Part shown: piece by piece, positions 1 to 13,795 of the stretch
Numbering within the stretch: position 1 is the first letter of the stretch
How the letters are laid out: the number at the start of each line of letters is the position of its first letter
Origin: Sycobia sp. Sy_11
Taxonomy: Eukaryota > Arthropoda > Insecta > Hymenoptera > Epichrysomallidae
DNA: 64,000 bases
Assembly: GCA_018907035.1 (NCBI GenBank)
Contig: JACCIC010000003.1
Location: forward strand, 2,580,001 to 2,644,000
Direction of reading: 5' to 3'
Program-made: the position numbers and the translations under genes
Notes under the pieces: model-generated
What the model was told of the DNA's origin: nothing
Database searches by the model: none
What the model saw: only the letters and a program-made list of their open reading frames with translations

Positions 1-254
1 AATACTTGTTAGAATCAATGAGAAGTTGTAATGTAAAGGTAACTAATGATCTATGGAGAAAATCTCTACTCTATAGCAAAAGAAAAAAATTTTTGCATAG
101 TGGACTTGACCTGTATCGATCCTAGGCTCATGAGGGAAGGTTTAAAATGGAAAGTAATGGAAAATTAATGATTGTTACAGAAAGAGAGAAACAGGGGTTA
201 TTCTGTTGTACAGTATCAGTTCCAATAAAACTGGCAATAAGCGCTGGGTGAATG

Positions 255-256
<2 letters not shown>

Positions 257-312
<56 letters not shown>

Positions 313-359
313 GAGAGAGAGGGAGAGGGAGAGAAGGAGAGAAAGAGAGAGAGACAGAG
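257..359. repeat. (GA)n microsatellite
   Basis: A nearly pure GA dinucleotide run of about 50 bp (257-306) is followed by a purine-rich, interrupted GA/GGGA extension to about 359. The low-complexity Ser/Leu-rich reading frames on the opposite strand are by-products of this tract and not genes. Confidence 0.95.
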
Positions 360-618
360 TTGGATAACTTCAATTGCAATAGAAGATCTTGGGTTCGTCA
401 TTATAACTGAGGTAAAAGATCTGAACCTTCCCCATGTACTAACGTAAGCCTATGATGCATTTATGACTTTTAAATCTAAGCACCGCGGTGATTTACCGGT
501 TTATAGTTAAAGTAGAGACAATGATTTTAAAACATGAGTTTTTGTATTTTGAGAAGATTATATCAGCGTGTAATACAGAGGTAATGTAGGACGCAGAGTA
601 TGTAATTAAAAATAAATT

Positions 619-1860
619 ATGAAATTAAAAAAAGTAGCTCAAGGGGACTATTTAATTGCTATAAAAATGTGTACTGACAGCTTTGTTAGTTCAATCTTCC
701 ACAAACAAGTGGTTCACTATTTGTTTTCAGAACATTTAGAAACATCCGCTGGCTCTGATCTTCATATATATGTCCATTCTTATTTTCATATCAGTTGTTT
801 GGATGATTTAATTAGTCTTGACTAGCCATGAAAACTACTGCACTAGATCTTCTTTGTATCTTTAAGAAAGTATTCGACTCCTATATTAAGAAAGAGGTTT
901 TTCAGACGCAGTGAAAAAGCACAAAGGTTGATTTTTAAACGAAGTAAACCCCTGCTTGATCCATCTTTCTATCGAACTCTTTGTATTTTCGATATCATTG
1001 GAAAAAAATTTGATTATATGTGCTAGATTAGGCTGTAATATATAGACTATATAGTTTAAATTTAAATTAGTTTGGTCACCTTAAAGGACGCATAACTATC
1101 GACGCTGTTGATAGAATAATGGGTATTGCCTATGATACAATGCAAGGCACGCGATACTTAAAGGCGTATGTCCTGCTATTGCTCTGCGCATACAGAATAT
1201 ATTAAAGTCATCCCGATGGATAGATATTGTCAGGACTCAACAAATGCTTGCGATCTCGCTATATCTCTGAAAGTTTTTGTTTAGCTATGTGTCTAATCGA
1301 AACCTGTTATAAGATATCAATAAAGGCAGATACTTTTACAAGATTATTAGAGACGTGCCAAAGAGATTGGTTATTGGACTCCTGCTTTAAAATATGCTAT
1401 ACGGCAGCTTATTAAATATGTCGATCCAGATGGGTTATCAATGAAATCATACGATGAGGAGGATTAAATAATTTAGTCATACTTTGTGAAGCTCCAATGT
1501 AGACTGATACTATGTTACTATTGGCCAGCGTGTTAGCCATATAGCTAGGCCCAACGTAACTTATGCTTAATACAGAATATTAAATATTACGCTTTCAATA
1601 ATTATTGAGCTAATTCCAGTTGATATTTTAACAATGATAGAGATATGGTATATCGCAGATACAAATAACGATTAGATAGAATAGAAGTAGTTGAAGGATA
1701 CATCCACAAGAAATGGTCGAACAAGACCATAGAAAAATGACAACGAAAATAGAATACAGCTAGGAAGAGTACGCGCATTCACATTATTATCCTAAAAGTG
1801 GTTGAATGTATAAGACCGGCAACACTAGATTGATTAATATTCGCCTGACAAAGGTGTTCA
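619..1860 (+). mobile_element. Decayed R1-like non-LTR retrotransposon (reverse transcriptase remnant)
   Basis: This is a relic of a non-LTR retrotransposon polymerase. Read across several frames, conceptual fragments follow the order seen in R1-clade reverse transcriptases. First comes a linker ending VVHYLFSEHLETS (about 715-760). Then comes DPSFYRTLCIFDIIGKK (about 958-1010), which resembles the family's SAYRPLCLLDTAGK block. Next is GRITIDAVDRIMGIAYDT (about 1087-1140), resembling FRKGRSTIDAI. A degraded PKRLVIGLLL/NMLYGSLL stretch (about 1358-1420) corresponds to the PQGSVLGPLLWN block. Stops and frameshifts are frequent, so it cannot encode an enzyme. Upstream endonuclease sequence and a 3' tail were not recognised, and the end near 1860 is a guess. 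Family assignment is by eye. Confidence 0.65.
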
Positions 1861-2853
1861 CAGGGTAGAGTTAATTTTGCAATTATTTTCATCGAATCTG
1901 TATAAACAATAATAAGATATATGTAATGAATTGATGAAGACATGGAGCACTTTCTATTCTACTATTCAATATTTCAAGAAGACTAGGAACATTTCAACAT
2001 ATCGCAATATTTCATGTAGAACTTAAGATAAAATTCTAATAAATCACCAAAAAGAGACTGCAGGGCCTTGCCACATCAAAACATGTTAAAACTAGATTTG
2101 GAAAAGAAGGCATTTTCAAACCCTCTTCAAATTATCGAAGCAAATATTAATTATGACAAAATTACACTCTTTTTAATTAAACTACTTCTCTATCCCACTT
2201 AAAATTATTGGCCATATTGGTTTTGTTAGTTACGCTCTCCTTAGAGTATCTACTACTGCAGAAAAGAAGCTGTTTTAAAAATGCACGAGAATCCTAAGAG
2301 GGAAACAGTCTAAGTGTACCTTTTCTATTTCTTTCATGCACAGGTTTCAAATTCTTCCTTTGAAAATAATAGAACAAATAGAATGATCTGCAGCAGCGCC
2401 AGTGCACAGTGGAGCAAAATGTGAAAAAAGTGATCAAAATTGCAGCCTCCCATCAATTTTCATTACAATTTAACGTTTATTTGTCTAAATTATAGGTTTT
2501 GATCTCTATTTTATGAATTCGTTTCCCTTGAATAAAAATTTTAATTCGTGGTCTGTGAAAAGTACAGTAGAAGTATAGTTTCATACTACTACGGATCTAG
2601 TATATATTATCTAGTATAGTATCTAGTACAGTATGTTAATTTTAATAATTATGTACCCAAATACTATCGATTAATTTGAAAATTGATATACTAACGTATT
2701 TTTGCTTGATGATTAGGAAACTAACAGTCAAAATTATCTACAATGAATTTATCATGTCGAAATCCACCGAAAAACTATAAAGAAACATAAGTTTTATTTT
2801 AGGTTCTGTATATACGGAAAATTATACAAAATGTTTTAATAAAAGTTCTAAGT

Positions 2854-2898
2854 TATATATATATATAATAAGAATATATATATATATATATATAATAT

Positions 2899-2941
<43 letters not shown>

Positions 2942-2942
2942 A

Positions 2943-2975
<33 letters not shown>
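2854..2975. repeat. (AT)n microsatellite block with mirrored flanks
   Basis: Three AT runs are separated by two copies of the interruption ATAATAAGAAT. The inverse motif ATTCTTATTAT follows at about 2973, so the whole block can fold back on itself. Confidence 0.9.
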
Positions 2976-2976
<1 letters not shown>

Positions 2977-3019
2977 TTATTATTTTTAAAAGAAATATGT
3001 TAGTTAATATAATGTATAA

Positions 3020-3022
<3 letters not shown>

Positions 3023-3056
<34 letters not shown>
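3023..3056. repeat. (ATT)n microsatellite
   Basis: About eleven tandem copies of a TTA/ATT trinucleotide lie just downstream of the AT block. Confidence 0.9.
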
Positions 3057-3059
<3 letters not shown>

Positions 3060-3060
<1 letters not shown>

Positions 3061-6000
3061 TGAATGAAATTAAAAATAATGAAATGAAATAATCGGAATT
3101 CGTTTTGAGCAGTAGTAAGGGTAGAGACCAGGAAGACATTCGAATACTTACTGTAAATTTAATTTTTTTGAAAACTATCAGTCTAAGATAAAAAAATACA
3201 TTAAATAGAAACTGTGCATTTTAATAAGACTTATAACTTTTATTAATTTTTTTTTTAATAATTTTCCATAATTACAAAACAAAAAATAATAAATGTATGA
3301 ATTTTATAGGTGTTCTGTGAACTTCGGTATTATAAAGTCATTGTGGATAGTCATAGTGTTTACTGTTAGTTTCGGAATCAGTAAGCAAAAATATGTTAGT
3401 GTACCAATTTTTAAATCAATCAATGTTATGTAGTGTACAGAATTATCAGGATTAGTATGCCTGGCAGTATGTAATCCTACTTCTACTGTACTTTTCACAT
3501 AGTACAAATTAAAATTTTTAGTTGATGAAAACGGATTCATAAACTAGAGATTATAAGCTATAATTACAAAAAAATCATTAAATTTGGGTGAAAATTGATG
3601 AGCCGCAATTTTGATAACTTTTTTCGCGTTTGTGTGTTGTGCACTGTAGGCCCCACTGTGCACTGCTCTCTTCGGACGCTGACGCTCCCCCCCCCCCTCC
3701 AAGCCCTCGTCCTCTCTTTATCTCTCCTAGGCATGACATTTTCCGTAAATGATGTTTCGACGATTGCTATTAATATACATATAATAGTTTGAAGAATTTT
3801 TTCTGAAAGAATTTGAGCTGCAAGGAAATGTACGAAAATGATGAGAAATTGTCCCGAATTACCTCGAGCACATTATTCTACACATACTACTGAATCAGAC
3901 ATTTCGACTACTATATTGGTTGAACAAAAGTTAAATTAGAATTTGAATTTTGCAATTTGAAATTAATTGTGAAGAAATTAAGTATTAATATATTATTAAT
4001 ATAATATAAAGGGTCCAGATATTTACACAAATTTTTGGAACGATTTTTAAGAGCTAAGAACCGGTTTCTATTTTTTCCTAAATTTCCGCAACAGTAAATT
4101 ACATTTTAAGCTTTCTTCGCGGTTATTATTCCATTAATTTATATTAAAGCTTATGTACTTCCTTTGGTGAATATAATAACTTGAAAAAATTAATTTCATA
4201 AAGAAACGTGTATTTTGTATTTTTGCTTTTTATATTTTTATTTTGTATTTTTTTAATGTAGTTTTACTTATTATTAATGTGATAAAAAATTTTGCTTCCT
4301 TTTACAGATTATATATTTATCGTTTAGTATAGTGTAGTGGCTATAGTTTAATTTGCGCTTTCTTTTCTGCTCCAAGACCTATTTTTATATACTTTGTAGT
4401 GTTTCGTGGTACAGTACAGCAAAGCAACACTTGCAAGTACACGGTGCATTCTACTATGCGTGGCTTATTCTAAATGTGATGATGGCAATCTGAATTTTGG
4501 AGATGAGATGTCAGATGGTGTTTACATTTAGCGTCGTGGTCATCGAACCGCATGCGAACATGCGGATATATATAGTACAGCATTTTATTATATTGTCACA
4601 TTAAAGTTAATACCTAATAGAAGTAGTAATTAAAAAAAAAGTACAGTGCGCGTTGTTTTTTGTTTAAAATTAGCTATTGATGACAAATTGCATGGAAATC
4701 TGAAGTTATTTATGCATAATATGAGGCAGCGATTTTTTGTATTTATACGGACATCTCAAAGAAAACGCACGTGCGCGTATAAAACATATTTCACAGTTAA
4801 ATATACTTTAGTTAATCATGTATATAAATTATACTTTTACAGCTTAGCTTTCAATATTTTTCTTAAGTACTATATTAAAATACAATGTACGGACTTTATT
4901 TGTTTGGAAATATGGTATTCCTTTTTACCGAGATGCAGTACACTTGTATTTTAAATACCTGTGTTACCAGCTCAGGCCCGGGCCATCTTGTCACTATGCC
5001 TGTGATTATCTATAGCCGATGACACCTTCTTGAGAAAATGCTTTTTATATTTCTTCTAAAATACAAAATATTATATAAAAGAAAGGAAAGGATTTACAAT
5101 AAACTTTTTAAATGTGCATATAAATGAAAACATGATCTCAATAAATCTTTTTCTACAATTAATGTGTAACGAAAGAAGATAAATGGTTATTTGATATAGT
5201 TGACAGGTTCTTTATTCTTTTTGAAATGGAAAACAATCTCTCAGATGTGAAATTTCTAATTATAATTGTTATTATTAATCCATAAGTTACTTTGAAAAGT
5301 TATTTGTTTGTATTGCAAAAAAATTCAGCAGATTTTAATAGTATATAGCCGAATAACTTGTTCATATTTATCAAGTAAATATTAAGCTAAATTTTATAAA
5401 TCAATTATTAGAATTCTTTGAATAGATCTGTTTTGCTTATCTGTTAACACCTATAAATAATATTACTTCCCAAGTTATCTTGGAAAACTGTGTGTCGATA
5501 AAAAGAAATTCGTCTTTTCTTCTATCGAATGTATAGTATATTCACAGCACCTCGCTCATATATTTTTTATTCGATTGTGTATTTTTGAGAATATTTAAAA
5601 AAATTGAGAACTAATAAATAATAGATTTAAATAATAGAATTTTGTGCAAAAATGGATGACCTGACAATGTTTGTAACGCGGTATATGTAAAATTGTTTGC
5701 ATACTTATACATAATTTTTTTTTCTAATAAAACCCACTATCAGCCCAAATTTGTTAAAACATAATAATAACTAAAAAGTCGTAATTTAATCAAACTATCA
5801 AAAAATTATTGATTTTTAGCGAAAAATGAAATATTATATATGTGTATATATATAAATCAATAATTTCAACTCTTTAATAACTAATACAGATTCAAACCTA
5901 TAAATTTCCAAGATGTTTATTCTAGGAATTTTTCATGATTAATGTTCGCAAAATATCATACAGAATAGTATCTACATATATATATGGTATTTAAATCGCG

Positions 6001-9000
6001 TATTGGAGTGGAAAATTGCTTATTTTTTTTTAACGAAGTCTTTACATTTAATTGAACATTTCACCATAATATAAATTAAATTGAATAATTCACTATAATA
6101 TTTGTATTGATTCTAAAACTCAAAATTATAAAGTTTTCAAACATATTGAACATCATTGAAAAATTTCCATCGATATATCCATACAGGATAATTTCAATAC
6201 TGGCACAGAAAACTTAATTTTATTTACAGAATCTATAAATTTATAAATTGTGTAGGAAATAAAACTGATCGATTTTCATTATTCAACGAAATATATATTA
6301 ATGAATTTGATAGGTATAGTTACAAATACTTATCTTTTCAGTTTCTAAATTTCTTATTTTTATAATTTTTTGTTTTTAAATTAAAGTCTTTTCTACAAAA
6401 CATGTAATAGATTATAAATGTGTAATAGCAACTGATAATACATCTGGTTACATGTATTATATGACCAAGAGTAAAAAGTACTTTTATTCTTGTTCGCTTT
6501 TTTCTTTCGTTGCTAAATTTTTTGTCCATTTTAACTATAATGTCAATAACTGAACGTTTTCAATACGAGTGTAAACATTTCTGAGAGTTGATTAAGTTCA
6601 ATCAAGTATACTATGTTTCATGTACGAAAGATAATATGTTAAACAAAAAGAAACGCGAATTTGGAACTTTTGAGAAAAAAGATTTTTAGATCGTCAGTGG
6701 GCGATATTGAAAGAAGCAACCATACCACTATTATGTATTTAATTTTTATAATACTGATGTATGTGATTCAATAATGACGACTCGTTTTCATCACAATGAC
6801 AAACATATGCGCACGCAGTTACATAAAATAATCATCTTCTCAATTTATTAACGTGTTATAAAGAGAAATAAAAGATTATATAATTTTATACTCTATTGTT
6901 CCAAATATGTTGTATAAGACATGTTGATAAATTACTTTTTTAATATTTTGGAATGGAAATATCGATTAAATTAGTGAGAACGTAAAAAACAAGTATTTTA
7001 AAAATGTTAGTGCATTTATAGCTTTGTATTATAGATTTTGATTGTATTATAAATCTCTATTTTCAATAGATTATACCTTTAACATAAACAAACAATAGAA
7101 AAAAACTTTGACTAAGCGTTTATCTATAATTTTGCATAAAATTTTTAAAACGAGACAATTCTTTTCTTATGCAATGTGGTGATTAACCTCATTTCGTGTA
7201 AGGTGAACGGAAGTAATAATAACAGAAGAATTTTTTTTTATTTTAAGTCAAAATAATTTGTAATTATTTTAAAAAAACAAAAGTTATCTCTCTATTCGAA
7301 TTTAATAAACCCTGTGATGCATCCTGATGTACAGATACAATGACCAAAGCTAAATTAAAGCTTTTATAGATTTTCCAAATTTTATAAACTTTGTTGTTAT
7401 AAAATTCAATTTAAATAACATATGCTGTATAATAATTTTAATATATCCAGTTTTATTGCGTGTTGATATTTAAAGATTATATTTTTTAAAATTTACATTA
7501 AAGTTTGTGATTTTTGTGATTGTTAATATTAGCAAAATACTTACAAGTTCCTTTTTATAAATAAATTATTTATTAATTCATATAAATTATTTTTACAGTA
7601 TATCTTCAGGATCTATATGATAACATTATCTATAACTAGAAGTTCCACTCTCACTTTATCGAAATTTACAATATTTTATGAAGGCAGGTATAACATTGCG
7701 CTAATACGTATAATATTGTTGTATAGTTTAACTCACAGTGGAAATATTGAAATCGATTTCTTTCCGTATAGCAATTATAATCATATATTGATAAATTCGT
7801 TCTCTTCTTTTTGTAGATATTTGTTTAATTTTAATGTCCATATATAAGAATTCCACGTATGTCTCTAGAAGCTTCTTATAATCAATTAACAGACCGTTTT
7901 AGCCGTTACATTAAAGAATTTTTTTCTATTCAAAAATCGAAAAAAAACTTGTATCTAATAAAGATTTTCCAGGCCGATGAATTTTGATTCGATGCAAGAA
8001 ATTTCCTAATACATATATGAATTTTCTAGATCTCAAAATTAAATATATTATATAAAATTAAATAAATTAAATAGATGAATAAAAAACCATTATAATTATA
8101 CTATATAATTAAGATTGGCGCATGGATAGAGTTTTTTCTAAACATGCTCGTTACGCAAAATAACTTTTCTATAAAAAAATGCACCAGGAATTGTTGAAGA
8201 GTACGCTATACGTATTTAATAATAATCATAAAATTGATCTAAGAGTTGATTTAAAACGGCATAGCATTGCAAAACTATAGTATGTATGAATATGTATCAG
8301 CATTTGGCATTACGATATAATTTAGGCTATGATTATTTTAGTTTTATTAATAATATATTTTACATCAATTTACGTTTAATTAAATAATAATTATTTTAAA
8401 AATTTATTTTTGTATAGGAGCAATATCTTTATAGTTTATATTATGATGTAGTAGTTGTTAATGAAAAATAAAATATTGGTAAATTTTTGAATTCAAAAAA
8501 TATAATGAAGTAAGTAGAATGTTAGGTTTCAACCACGAAAATGAAAAGATATTTTATATTGAAATCATATGTTCTTTTTATTTACTTATTTTTATTATAT
8601 TATCTTTGAATAATATTAAAACTATTTCAGCGAAATCTTCATTTACGTTAATTACATTGTAATGCAAATAAAAATATCAATTCTTGATAGAATAGGACAA
8701 TCTCGATAAAAGAAGCGCATAAAGCTTTACATATAAGTTTCTCTCGTAATTATAGAAGGATGTTATTTAATATTTATATTAATACATATTCTTATTATTA
8801 TTGTAATATTGTAACTTTTAACTCAGAAATGAAAAAATGTTTGGAAGTACCTATCGAAAAGATTCGTAATTAGTAGAACCAAAAGTAGAATTAAATCAGT
8901 AAAATTTATTAACTGTTCTATTGTATCTCTCTCTTCGTAGTGTTAGGAAATTTAAAATAAGTTAATTGGCCATAATATTTAAAGTTATAATTCATAATAT

Positions 9001-9110
9001 TTGAAATGTATTATGTTAGTTTTTGCTAATAGTAGATATGAAAAGTTTATAAACTTTTTAATATTATATACATTATGCGAAATAATTTCAACGTACATAG
9101 AGAGTACAAG
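3060..9110. other. AT-rich intergenic stretch without recognisable genes
   Basis: No reading frame here resembles a protein family I know. All open frames are short, mostly lack an ATG start, and have the low-complexity composition expected of AT-rich sequence. The only compositional oddity is a run of 11 C at about 3687-3697 inside a short GC-richer patch (3645-3735). Confidence 0.6.
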
Positions 9111-9659
9111 CAGGGTCGGATTAAGCATTTACGAGGCACGAGATTTTTTAGAGCCGGGGCCCATATAAGGAATGAGAAAATTAATAATTTTATTTAAATA
9201 ATATGAACCGAACTAGATTAAAAATATATGATTCTATTAATATTAGTCAATCAAGTTTATTTATAAAATTTTTAAATAAGTAGATTTATAATAAAAATCA
9301 ATATAAAAATATTTGTTTTTTGGTATATTGATTACGAATATTGTATTGGTTGTTAGTGAAAATGGAATTTTTTGTCGAAACATATGAAAAACATACAGTA
9401 ACAAAATTTTTTAAGTATTTAAAAAATGTTTGAACTATACAACTTATAAATGTTACTAAATAATATTGCATTAATTATACATATTTATTTTAATCAGCTA
9501 TTGTGAACTAATTTAATAAATATTTTTATCTGTCTTATAGTCTTTATACAACAATATTCTATACTAATATAATGTCAGTTAATAAAAAAGAAAATAAAAA
9601 GTAAATTAAATTAAATTAAAAATTAAAAAAATATAAATAAAATAATCTATATTCTTTAT

Positions 9660-10640
9660 TAGCAAAGTACAACCTGACTGCCCCTACTACCTTAAATTTA
9701 AATTTACCTTTAATACCATCTTCAATGAGCCGTCTCTCGTTCAACTTCATACCTGGCCCGATCATCCATCTAAGTAGTGGTTGCTGCGAATGTTGCTCAA
9801 CTTTGTTGATGTAATATGTGTCTCTGCCATTCTCTCAATTCGATTTGTTACAAAGGATGAAAATAGGATAGCCAGGCTTATGCATGGATTTTTTGAGTTC
9901 AAAATAACACAGATATATCTCTCTTTCACACATAAAAAAACTAACAAGGCCAGGGTTCTACGTGGTAATTTGAACTTAATACTCCAAGTTTTTGCGATGT
10001 CCAGGTATTTTTCTGGAGTTATTACATGAGAGATTGATGGAAAGGTTACTTAGCAATCTCTGAAAGAATGCTAGATTTATTATCATTAGAAGTCTGGAGC
10101 GCTCCGGGCTGACATCTTACAACCTTTCGGTCTTCTAGTCACAGTAGGGACAATGTTCGAGTTTATGATAAGACCCACACTGAAAAAAATAATCCACCAT
10201 AGAGACAATTCATAAGGAATAAAAGTTGCTACACTACCAGACGAGTGATAGTGTTGGTCACCCTCAAAGTTCGTAATGAGATTAATTTTGCGTTTTCGAG
10301 AAAAATACTAGACATATTGAAAATGATCTGTGAGATGAGCGTCTAATCTATTATGTATTATAGTGCATTACATATGAGACCGAAGACTGACGTATGACAG
10401 ATAAGATGGAATGATCTATCCAGGAATCGTATCTAGGTATCTGTTAACGGGTGTAAAATACCGGCAATTGATCACAATTTGCTGTAGAAATGTGCTTCGG
10501 CGGAAAAAAACAGATAGTAAAATAATAAGGATTAAAATGCTGATATTAAAGTAATGACAGTATAGTACATGCCAGGACTGTCGCTCTGACTGAACTATTG
10601 TATTTACCACAAAAATTTTTGAGAACAGTAAGACATTATG
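9660..10640 (+). other. Possible heavily decayed LINE sequence
   Basis: Base composition rises above the surrounding AT-rich background. One conceptual fragment near 10255-10330 (VLVTLKVRNEINFAFSRKIL) faintly recalls the VTLDVRNAFNSA motif of R1-clade reverse transcriptases. Stops occur in all frames and no second motif was firm, so this is only a suggestion. An unrelated old repeat is equally possible. Confidence 0.2.
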
Positions 10641-11356
10641 AACAACAAGGATGAACACTATAAGTACCCACTTTCAAGTAATTTAAAGAAGTTTATATAT
10701 ATATATATATAGGCATTTATAAAGTTATTCTGTTTTATTTAGAGTTACGTGATGATTATCAGAAAGTTAAATAAATTACTGCAGATTATGTTATATGTAA
10801 ATTGAAAAAGGACTATTCATATAAAAATAATCATTTTTAGAGCCACAACTTCTGCTTATTAATGGATGCATTTACTTAAAATTTTATGCATTTCTCTATC
10901 TATATATTAGATGTTGCAAGAATATTATATTTTAAACAAATATTTCAATAAAATATTATAGTTAATTCTAATTTTTTAAATAGATATACTTTATATATTT
11001 TATAAAATAAACCAAATAAATCGATGCTTAATACAATTTTTGATTATAAATCGATTCACTGTTGTGCAACGGTACTACTTTTAATAATACTTTTTTCAAC
11101 TACATGTTATAGATCTTTTGATTAATCATTCAGATTCGAAAAAAGAGACTTTTATTTAAAGAATCAAAGTGTGGGAAAAGTTTGTGAACAGAATATATAA
11201 GAATCGATATTGATATTTCTAATAGTACATATGAAAATGTTTCTGTTAAAGGAGCCGATACTTATTGTACAAGCTACAATTGCATTAGCTTTCAAGATAT
11301 AGAATCGCAATTCCACCATCAAATGGTAACTTAATGTATATTTAGTCTGTCCATAG

Positions 11357-11604
11357 TACACTGAGAAAAAATATTTGTTATCAAGTAAATATTTTCTTGT
11401 TTTGTACCAAGTAAATTATTTTCTTAAATTGAGAAAGCGTCTTCTTAAATCAAGGAAGTATTTACTTAATGCAAGAAGAATTTACTTCAATCAAACCACT
11501 TACTCTTAAATCTAGTGAATATGTTCTTAATTTAAGAAAATGATTTACTTGGTATAAAACAAGTAAATATTTACTTGATATCGGAAAATATTTTTTTCAT
11601 TATA
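11357..11604. mobile_element. MITE-like terminal inverted repeat element
   Basis: The left arm begins CACTGAGAAAAAATATTTG and runs to about 11434. The right arm (about 11525-11604) is its imperfect reverse complement. Shared blocks include ATCAAGTAAATATT, ACCAAGTAAAT and TTTTCTTAAATT. The arms are about 75-80 bp around a 90-bp centre that carries further AAGTAAAT and TTACTT motifs. There is no coding capacity, which fits a non-autonomous DNA element. A target-site duplication is not clear. Confidence 0.65.
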
Positions 11605-12712
11605 GATGCAATAATTCCAGTCTTACACAAATTATAGAACCTGGTAAATATAATACAAACTTATAGATATGATTTATTCTAGTAGTTATAGTCTATGATT
11701 TATTCTAATCGGTTGTGAATAATTTAAAAAATTACTTATATAAAAAAATTGCAACAAATGATTAGCAAGATTAATTCCATTACCTTATATTTTTTTAGAC
11801 TTTTAAGATACGGACAATCAGAACCATGATTCATAAACATATAAACTTATTAAAAAGATAAACATTTATAAAAAATTGCAAAGTCAATTACCAGGTGAAA
11901 AAAATCGGATACGAAAAAGAATCAGACAAAACAATCTTACTATTGATAACCAGGCAATAAAGTCAAGAAGGTGTTGAGTGAAAAGAAGACAATATCATAT
12001 TAGCAAGTTAGGTCGGCAAATAGCATTTCATGATGTTTGAAGTTCAGCAGATAAAGAAAAACAATCGAAATATATTAAGAAAGTGGTAGTCCTTCAAATA
12101 TCCGATTAGAATGAAGAGTAAGCTGGCATATTTTTTACCATTTTTATCAAAAAATTTGCAAATCGAGATTAGTTTAAAAACGGAGCGATGGATAAGAAAA
12201 AAAACACGAGAGATATTCTTATTCTAATTCGAATTTTTAATATAAAATTTAATCATTCTGATATTATAAAAGGAACATTTCCAATATGTATCCAACGTTT
12301 AATACATATATAGATGAAATCATATGCAGATGAATTTAATTGTTAATAGAATATCAAAAAGTATTAATTGAAGACTAACTATAGGCTTATTTTGTTTATA
12401 TACGTGTATTGTACAATTTATGATCAATTAGTGCTAAATTTTAGAGGTCGAGATGCCTAGATCTAATTAGCATACTTCGCGGTACTGTGCATATAAAAAA
12501 AAGAAAGTTTTTCATATTATAGATAGAACATAAATGTATAAAATGTTGTTAAAATTATAAAAATAATATTGATACAAAATAAATTTTTAAAATTTCAAAA
12601 AAATTTAATAAGACTGGAAAATTATAAAAAACGGTACTTTTTTTTACGAGATACTATTTACAATGATTGCATATAAAAAATATAGAAAATATTGACTAGG
12701 CTCTATATATAA

Positions 12713-12947
12713 TATGTTTAAATTATTATTTTTTTTTATGTTATTTAACGTCGCTCTATTTATGCTTCCAAATATTGGTGCTAATCAGCGACGGAGGTCT
12801 ACGATGTGTTTGTAAACAAAGCACATGTAAATTATTACAGCGGTGCTTGTGTCAATCGGCCGAGACCGGGATTCGAACTCGGATCACCAAGTTACTAGTC
12901 CTTCGCTCTAGCGATCGAGCCATCGTAGGCCTCTATGTTTAAATTAT
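12713..12947 (-). mobile_element. tRNA-derived SINE with target-site duplication
   Basis: On the minus strand the element body (12933 down to 12727) starts with a tRNA-like head. An A-box-like TGGCTCGATCGCT lies near 12924-12912, and a B-box GAGTTCGAATCCC near 12881-12869, the expected internal RNA polymerase III promoter arrangement. A roughly 110-bp tRNA-unrelated region follows, then an A-rich end (T-rich at 12727-12738 on the plus strand). Both sides carry the same 14 bases, TATGTTTAAATTAT, at 12713-12726 and 12934-12947, a classic target-site duplication. The head contains CTACGATG and the body its reverse complement CATCGTAG. It is a retroposed copy, not a functional tRNA gene, because the acceptor ends do not pair. 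Confidence 0.85.
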
Positions 12948-13413
12948 GTTCATGCATTATAAATATAAATTAGGTATTTGGGATTTTACAATTTTTAAAT
13001 ATGGATACAAGATTAAGAAATGCTATTTTTGGGAAGAAATCGTAGGAAACCGTCATTTGAATGAAATTTCATCTTTCATTTATTAATCCATCAGATTCAA
13101 AGCTAAACTGAGAACAAAGCACATTATATTTTGGTCGGATTTTTACGCTGAATAAAATCGCAATCAAAATTTATTTTCTATGTATTAATGGGTAATAACT
13201 TTTTTTAACATTAAAATGAGCCGTCTGCGAACATTTTTAATATAATTTTATTTAATTGGCCTTTGTTTATAATGTACTACATTAACATTAATCTTTTTTT
13301 CAATAAATTTGAAAACTGTTGATGCACAGAATAATGAAGACTGGTTGCACACTCGCATCGAAACTAATATGCACAGAAACGAACTTTTTATGTAAAATAA
13401 ATGCATAACTCTG

Positions 13414-13795
13414 ATGATAGATAGTCTGTATAAATCGGGGAATCCTTATGAGGTCAAGCAGATTATTCAAGACAATATTTACAATTTTACAGATCTTTTA
13501 CAAAATATAAAGTGGAAACGAGTAAGCCTTCAAAGGTTTACGTTAGAATCCTTAATGCCAAACGAAATTCGACAACAGATGCGACGTGAAGCATAATGGG
13601 ATGAGAAAGAACAACTGGGCATTTTCGTGGAGTATTCGGATGTAGGATATACAGTACTAGTAAATAATAATAGTACATTTTCCCATATGAGAGCTCTTTT
13701 TCTTTCTCAAAGAATTGTACAAAAAATTGAACGGCAAACTTACAGAATTAAAGAATATCAAACCCCCGCCCCTCCATGTGTTAGTCATGCTTAGA
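13414..13795 (+). pseudogene. Decayed retroelement pol remnant, possibly copia-like
   Basis: One frame stays open over most of this interval apart from one in-frame stop at 13594 and another near 13792. It reads GIFVEYSDVGYTVLVNN around 13618-13670. That recalls the GxxVGYSDxGYRVL block found after the integrase core of Ty1/copia polyproteins. No integrase catalytic residues, reverse transcriptase or LTR were recognised nearby. The assignment rests on one motif, so an unrelated old coding remnant remains possible. Confidence 0.3.

Noticed and set aside
128..401. Ser/Leu-rich minus-strand open frames
   Set aside because: They are the translation of the (GA)n tract and its flanks.
3023..3056. 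CRISPR-like or other array structure
   Set aside because: All tandem runs in the window are simple di-, tri- or tetranucleotide microsatellites without spacers.
4646..4954. 102-codon plus-strand open frame
   Set aside because: It lacks an ATG start (opens at GTG), has random AT-rich composition, no known motif and no splice or promoter support.
12854..12933. A functional tRNA gene
   Set aside because: The A- and B-box motifs are present but the acceptor stem does not pair, and the unit continues into a SINE body with target-site duplications.
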